The translations under genes and the position numbers were made by a program. From Lentisphaeria bacterium (GTDB taxonomy: Bacteria; Verrucomicrobiota; Lentisphaeria; Victivallales; UBA1829): DNA of 49,649 nucleotides. This document shows positions 47,120-49,649 of the stretch, one piece after another (the first letter of the stretch is position 1; each line of letters starts with the position of its first letter). The DNA lies in NCBI GenBank assembly GCA_017455665.1, contig JAFSZN010000144.1:1-49649 (forward strand). The letters are read 5' to 3'. The notes under the pieces were generated by a model, which saw nothing but the letters and a program-made list of their open reading frames with translations, was not told the origin of the DNA and ran no database searches.

Positions 47120-48472
47120 TCAGTCCTGCTTCGGACCCGGGGCGGCGGGAGACTTGCCGTGTTCGAGGGGAAATGCCCCGCCCACGACGTCGATCTGATG
47201 GCGGCCTTGCTGGTAGATGTCGCTGCTTCTCTGGAAAACGCGCAGGCTGAAACTAGGCAGGACCGCCAGGAGATGTTCCATGATCTTGGACTGAACTCTT
47301 TCGTAGGGGATCCATTGCACTTCCTTGGAGAAACAATAGATCTCGAGCGGCACGCCGGAGTCGGTGGGCTCCATTGCGCGGACGAACAGCGTCAGGTCGG
47401 CGCGGATGTCCGGATTCTGTTCCAGATACCGCTGCGCATAGACGCGGAAGACGCCGAGATTGGTCAGATGGCGGGTATTGAATCCCGAACGGGTGGAATT
47501 GTATTCGTCGATCTTGTTTTGCCTGTCCTCGAGATAATCCTTCAGAAGATCGAACCCCTTGAGTGTCTCGACCTCGTCATCGTTCAGGAAGCGGACGGTG
47601 CGCTGATCGATCAGGAATGCTTTTTTGATGCGGCGGCCGCCGCCTTTTTCCATGGCGGTATAATTGATGAAAGGCTTGTTGACCAGATCGCAAATCGGCA
47701 GACAGACCAGTGTCCGGTCCCAGTTGCGGACTTTCACGGTATGCAGCGAAATCTCCGTGACAATGCCGTCGATCTCCTGCCGGTCAAGGATCCCGCCGAA
47801 CGTCTCGGATTCCATGACGATCCAGTCGCCGATCTCGACCAGATGGTCGGTGTTGATCTCCACGCTGGCGACGAAGGAGTGGATCGTATGCTGAAGCAGA
47901 AGCAGCAGGACCGCCGCGATCGCGCCCAGCCCGGAAAGCAGATAGACCGGGCTTTTTTCGATCAGCATCGCAATGAAGACAATGATCGCCGCCACCCATA
48001 CGAAGCAGATGGCAAGCTCGATGAGACCGTCGATGGGGCGCTGTTCCGCATTGCGCTGCTGCTTGTACCACAGGCCGAAACTCTTGATGGCGTATGACAG
48101 CGTCAGGGCCAGGAGCGCGATCCCGATCCCCCACAGGGGCTTGATGATCAGGACCGCGATCCACTCGTGTATCCCGTCGCACCACACGGAGTAGCTGATG
48201 AGGACCAGCGGCAGACACCCCACGAAGGACATGATCATCCGGCTGATGCATGCCTGAAGCTCCGCGTTCATCGTGCAGTGCTTGCGGTAAAAACGGTTCA
48301 GGAGGGGCCGCAGCAGGAGAAACAGGACAAGGGAAAAGAGCGCGCCGACCGCGAACGAACCGGCGATCACGAGGATGTCGGCAAGATAGGGATAAGGCGA
48401 AAGGTCCTGAATGATCCTTTTTGCATATTCCGGCGTCATTTCATCTTCGATCAGTTTTGAAAAATCAACCAT
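47120..48472 (-). CDS. MscS-superfamily mechanosensitive channel, YbdG/MscM-like
   Basis: A 450-residue channel that opens under membrane tension to protect against osmotic downshock. Five membrane segments in the first 200 residues lead to the pore helix region (LLSGLGAIAAVLLLLLQHTIHSFVASVEI), followed by the beta-domain HLVEIGDWIVM and DGIVTEISLHTVKVRNWDRTLVCLP. The Asn-Trp-Asp arrangement and the length are like YbdG, the mini-conductance type. A long soluble C-terminus follows (about 280-450). Start at 48472 has AGGA 8 bases upstream. The leader of about 110 bases holds nested inverted repeats. DUF1232 and DUF1294 genes follow. Confidence 0.93.
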   Translation of the reverse strand: MVDFSKLIEDEMTPEYAKRIIQDLSPYPYLADILVIAGSFAVGALFSLVLFLLLRPLLNRFYRKHCTMNAELQACISRMIMSFVGCLPLVLISYSVWCDGIHEWIAVLIIKPLWGIGIALLALTLSYAIKSFGLWYKQQRNAEQRPIDGLIELAICFVWVAAIIVFIAMLIEKSPVYLLSGLGAIAAVLLLLLQHTIHSFVASVEINTDHLVEIGDWIVMESETFGGILDRQEIDGIVTEISLHTVKVRNWDRTLVCLPICDLVNKPFINYTAMEKGGGRRIKKAFLIDQRTVRFLNDDEVETLKGFDLLKDYLEDRQNKIDEYNSTRSGFNTRHLTNLGVFRVYAQRYLEQNPDIRADLTLFVRAMEPTDSGVPLEIYCFSKEVQWIPYERVQSKIMEHLLAVLPSFSLRVFQRSSDIYQQGRHQIDVVGGAFPLEHGKSPAAPGPKQD

Positions 48473-48522
48473 AATGTGGTCCTGTGTTGTCTGCGTCCGG
48501 CGGTCCGCCCGGCATGTTTATC

Positions 48523-48573
48523 TTGACATCATCGGTCATGTCAATGATACGTTTTCAGGTGAAACGACCGATG
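48523..48573 (-). promoter_or_regulatory. Structured leader of the mechanosensitive channel gene
   Basis: In the transcript of the - strand, CAUCGGUC (48573-48566) can pair with GACCGAUG (48537-48530), a perfect 8-base match. The same GACCGAUG is the loop of a second perfect hairpin, UUGACAU (48544-48538) with AUGUCAA (48529-48523). A third GC-rich dyad lies at 48497-48512, close to the ribosome site. The first two structures compete, as in attenuators and riboswitches. Confidence 0.55.
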
Positions 48574-48586
48574 GGATGAATACGAC

Positions 48587-48615
48587 AATATATCCCGCGA
48601 ACGGAAGAAAGTCAA
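48587..48615 (-). promoter_or_regulatory. Promoter of the mechanosensitive channel operon
   Basis: On the - strand: TTGACT (48615-48610), 17 bases, TATATT (48592-48587). Transcription should begin near 48580, just before the first arm of the leader structure. Confidence 0.75.
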
Positions 48616-48664
48616 ATCATTTAATGGGAAATTCTGAAAAAACGCCTGAATACGCGACCGCGCA

Positions 48665-48678
48665 TTGCGCGTGCGCAA
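48665..48678. repeat. TTGCGC-GT-GCGCAA dyad
   Basis: A perfect 6-base inverted repeat with a 2-base centre, 50 bases upstream of the channel gene -35 box and just after the S1 terminator. Possible regulator site; nothing else supports it. Confidence 0.4.
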
Positions 48679-48684
48679 GCACAC

Positions 48685-48718
48685 AAAAAGCCCCGCGGAA
48701 ACCGGAATTTCCACGGGG
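48685..48718 (-). terminator. Intrinsic terminator of the ribosomal protein S1 gene
   Basis: On the - strand CCCCGTGGAAA (48718-48708) pairs with TTTCCGCGGGG (48701-48691), one pair G-U, and is followed by CTTTTT. It lies 34 bases after the S1 stop. Confidence 0.88.
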
Positions 48719-48751
48719 CGGATGAGACTTCTAACAAATCTCAGACTGCGC

Positions 48752-49649
48752 TCAGTCCTGCTTCAGGTCGAGGTTGTCGAGGGAGTTGCCGAAGATGGTG
48801 CCCATGTCGCCGAGAGCTTCGCCCGGCTTGAGCGCGGCGGAGACTTCCTCGCCGGCCGCCTTGATGGACTCTTCGTTGAAACCTTCCTCGAGCGCCTTGA
48901 TGCTGAGGCCGATGCGGCGTTCGTCCTTGTCGATCTTGATCACGACTGCTTCGATTTCGTCGCCGAGATTGAGTTTGTCTTTGACCTTTTCGACGTGGTC
49001 GCGGGAGATCTGGGAGATGTGAACGAGACCGTCGATCTTGTTGGAGAGCTCGATGAAGGCGCCGAACGCGGTGACCTTCGTGACTTTGCCCTTCACGACG
49101 TCGCCGATCTTGTAGATCTGCTCGATGTTCGCCCACGGATCGATCTCGGTCTGCTTCAGGCCGAGGGAGATGCGCTGCTGGGTCGGATCGATGTCGAGGA
49201 TGACGGCTTCGACTTCTTCGCCGACCTTCAGGACTTCGTTCGGATGATTGATCTTGCGGGTCCAGGACATGTCGGAGACGTGGATCATGCCGTCGATGTC
49301 GTTTTCGATCTCGACGAACGCGCCGTAGGTCGTCATGTTGCGGACTTTGCCCTTGATGTGGCTTCCCGGAGGATACTTCTCGGCGAGGACTTCCCACGGA
49401 TTGCGGGTCTTCTGGCGGAGGCCGAGGGAGATCTTCTTGTCGGCCTTGTTGACCTCAAGAATGACAGCTTCGACTTCCTCGCCGGCGCTGACGACGTCGC
49501 TCGCCTTCGTGATGCGCTTGGTCCAGGACATTTCGGAGACGTGGATGAGGCCTTCGACGCCAGGAGCGATCTCAACGAACGCACCGTAGTCGGCGATGAC
49601 AACGACCTTGCCCTTCACGACGTCGCCAACCTTGAGGTTAGGATCGAGA
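48752..49649 (-). CDS. rpsA: Ribosomal protein S1, 5'-truncated by the window edge
   Basis: The last 298 or so codons of a protein built from S1 RNA-binding repeats. Three successive repeats are visible, each with a core like YGAFVEIAPGVEGLIHVSEMSW, TYGAFVEIENDIDGMIHVSDMSW and AFGAFIELSNKIDGLVHISQIS, separated by linkers ending ISLGLRQKT, ISLGLKQTE and IGLSIKALE. Repeats of this kind and number are found in ribosomal protein S1, which brings mRNA to the 30S subunit. The frame stays open to the right edge, reading LDPNLKVGDV before the first visible repeat, so the start is outside the window. The C-terminal tail is acidic (FGNSLDNLDLKQD). A strong terminator follows. Confidence 0.95.
   Translation of the reverse strand, partial: LDPNLKVGDVVKGKVVVIADYGAFVEIAPGVEGLIHVSEMSWTKRITKASDVVSAGEEVEAVILEVNKADKKISLGLRQKTRNPWEVLAEKYPPGSHIKGKVRNMTTYGAFVEIENDIDGMIHVSDMSWTRKINHPNEVLKVGEEVEAVILDIDPTQQRISLGLKQTEIDPWANIEQIYKIGDVVKGKVTKVTAFGAFIELSNKIDGLVHISQISRDHVEKVKDKLNLGDEIEAVVIKIDKDERRIGLSIKALEEGFNEESIKAAGEEVSAALKPGEALGDMGTIFGNSLDNLDLKQD

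Overview
The window looks like chromosomal DNA from a GC-rich, Gram-negative-type bacterium, probably of the Planctomycetota-Verrucomicrobiota-Chlamydiota group and most likely Lentisphaerota (Victivallis-like). This is inferred from the H-X9-DG class pseudopilin, the LSVDG/FG-GAP repeat protein, a GH78 lipoprotein, a macroglobulin-like secreted protein and the overall gene style; no rRNA or other definitive marker is present. I see no tRNA, rRNA, CRISPR array, intact insertion sequence or integrase.

Layout. 1-3745 (+): the 3' part of hypF, then hypC, hypD and hypE, translationally coupled, for [NiFe]-hydrogenase cofactor assembly. 4047-5162 (+): an AraC-type regulator with a histone-H1-like basic tail. 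5258-11104 (+): a 1948-residue DUF4011 / SF1 helicase / PD-(D/E)XK-like nuclease / DUF3320 protein, a candidate stand-alone defence gene. 11479-14385 (+): a divergent group-2-like sigma-70 factor followed by a GT39-like membrane glycosyltransferase. 14571-17285 (-): a 904-residue LSVDG/Leu-Gly-rich repeat protein ending in an FG-GAP-like unit. 17602-19387: a DJ-1/PfpI protein whose nucleophilic cysteine is replaced by arginine, convergent with a protein made of two fused MarR-like domains. 19717-22813 (+): an NtrB/NtrC-type two-component pair and a HIT hydrolase. 22889-25804 (+): a GH78 alpha-L-rhamnosidase lipoprotein. 25880-26779 (-): a membrane-anchored SUMF1-fold protein. 27026-33175 (-): a 2049-residue alpha-2-macroglobulin-like protein without a thioester. 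33360-35066 (-): a pseudopilin and an acidic-tailed membrane protein. 35323-36606 (-): a PaaK/CapK-type ligase. 36807-45875 (-): an eight-gene surface polysaccharide operon (DegT aminotransferase, Wzm/Wzt exporter, two large glycosyltransferases, a PglD-type acyltransferase and two membrane proteins that may be halves of one GT39-type enzyme). 46155-48472 (-): DUF1294, DUF1232 and a YbdG-like mechanosensitive channel with a structured leader. 48752-49649 (-): the 3' part of ribosomal protein S1.

How the genes work together. The hyp genes build the Fe(CN)2CO centre of hydrogenases encoded elsewhere. The polysaccharide operon is complete enough to suggest synthesis of an amino-sugar-containing glycan on a lipid carrier with ABC export; the aminotransferase plus PglD-like acyltransferase point to an N-acetylated 4-amino sugar. 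The remainder is a series of short transcription units. Ten well-formed promoters share a strict form: TTGA-type -35, spacer of 16 or 17 bases, and TATATT-like -10. Several have palindromes beside them, so much of the regulatory wiring is legible. The best candidates for undescribed biology are the LSVDG repeat protein with its operator, the tandem-MarR / cysteine-less DJ-1 pair, the large helicase with an N-terminal transglutaminase-like module, and the leader of the mechanosensitive channel gene.
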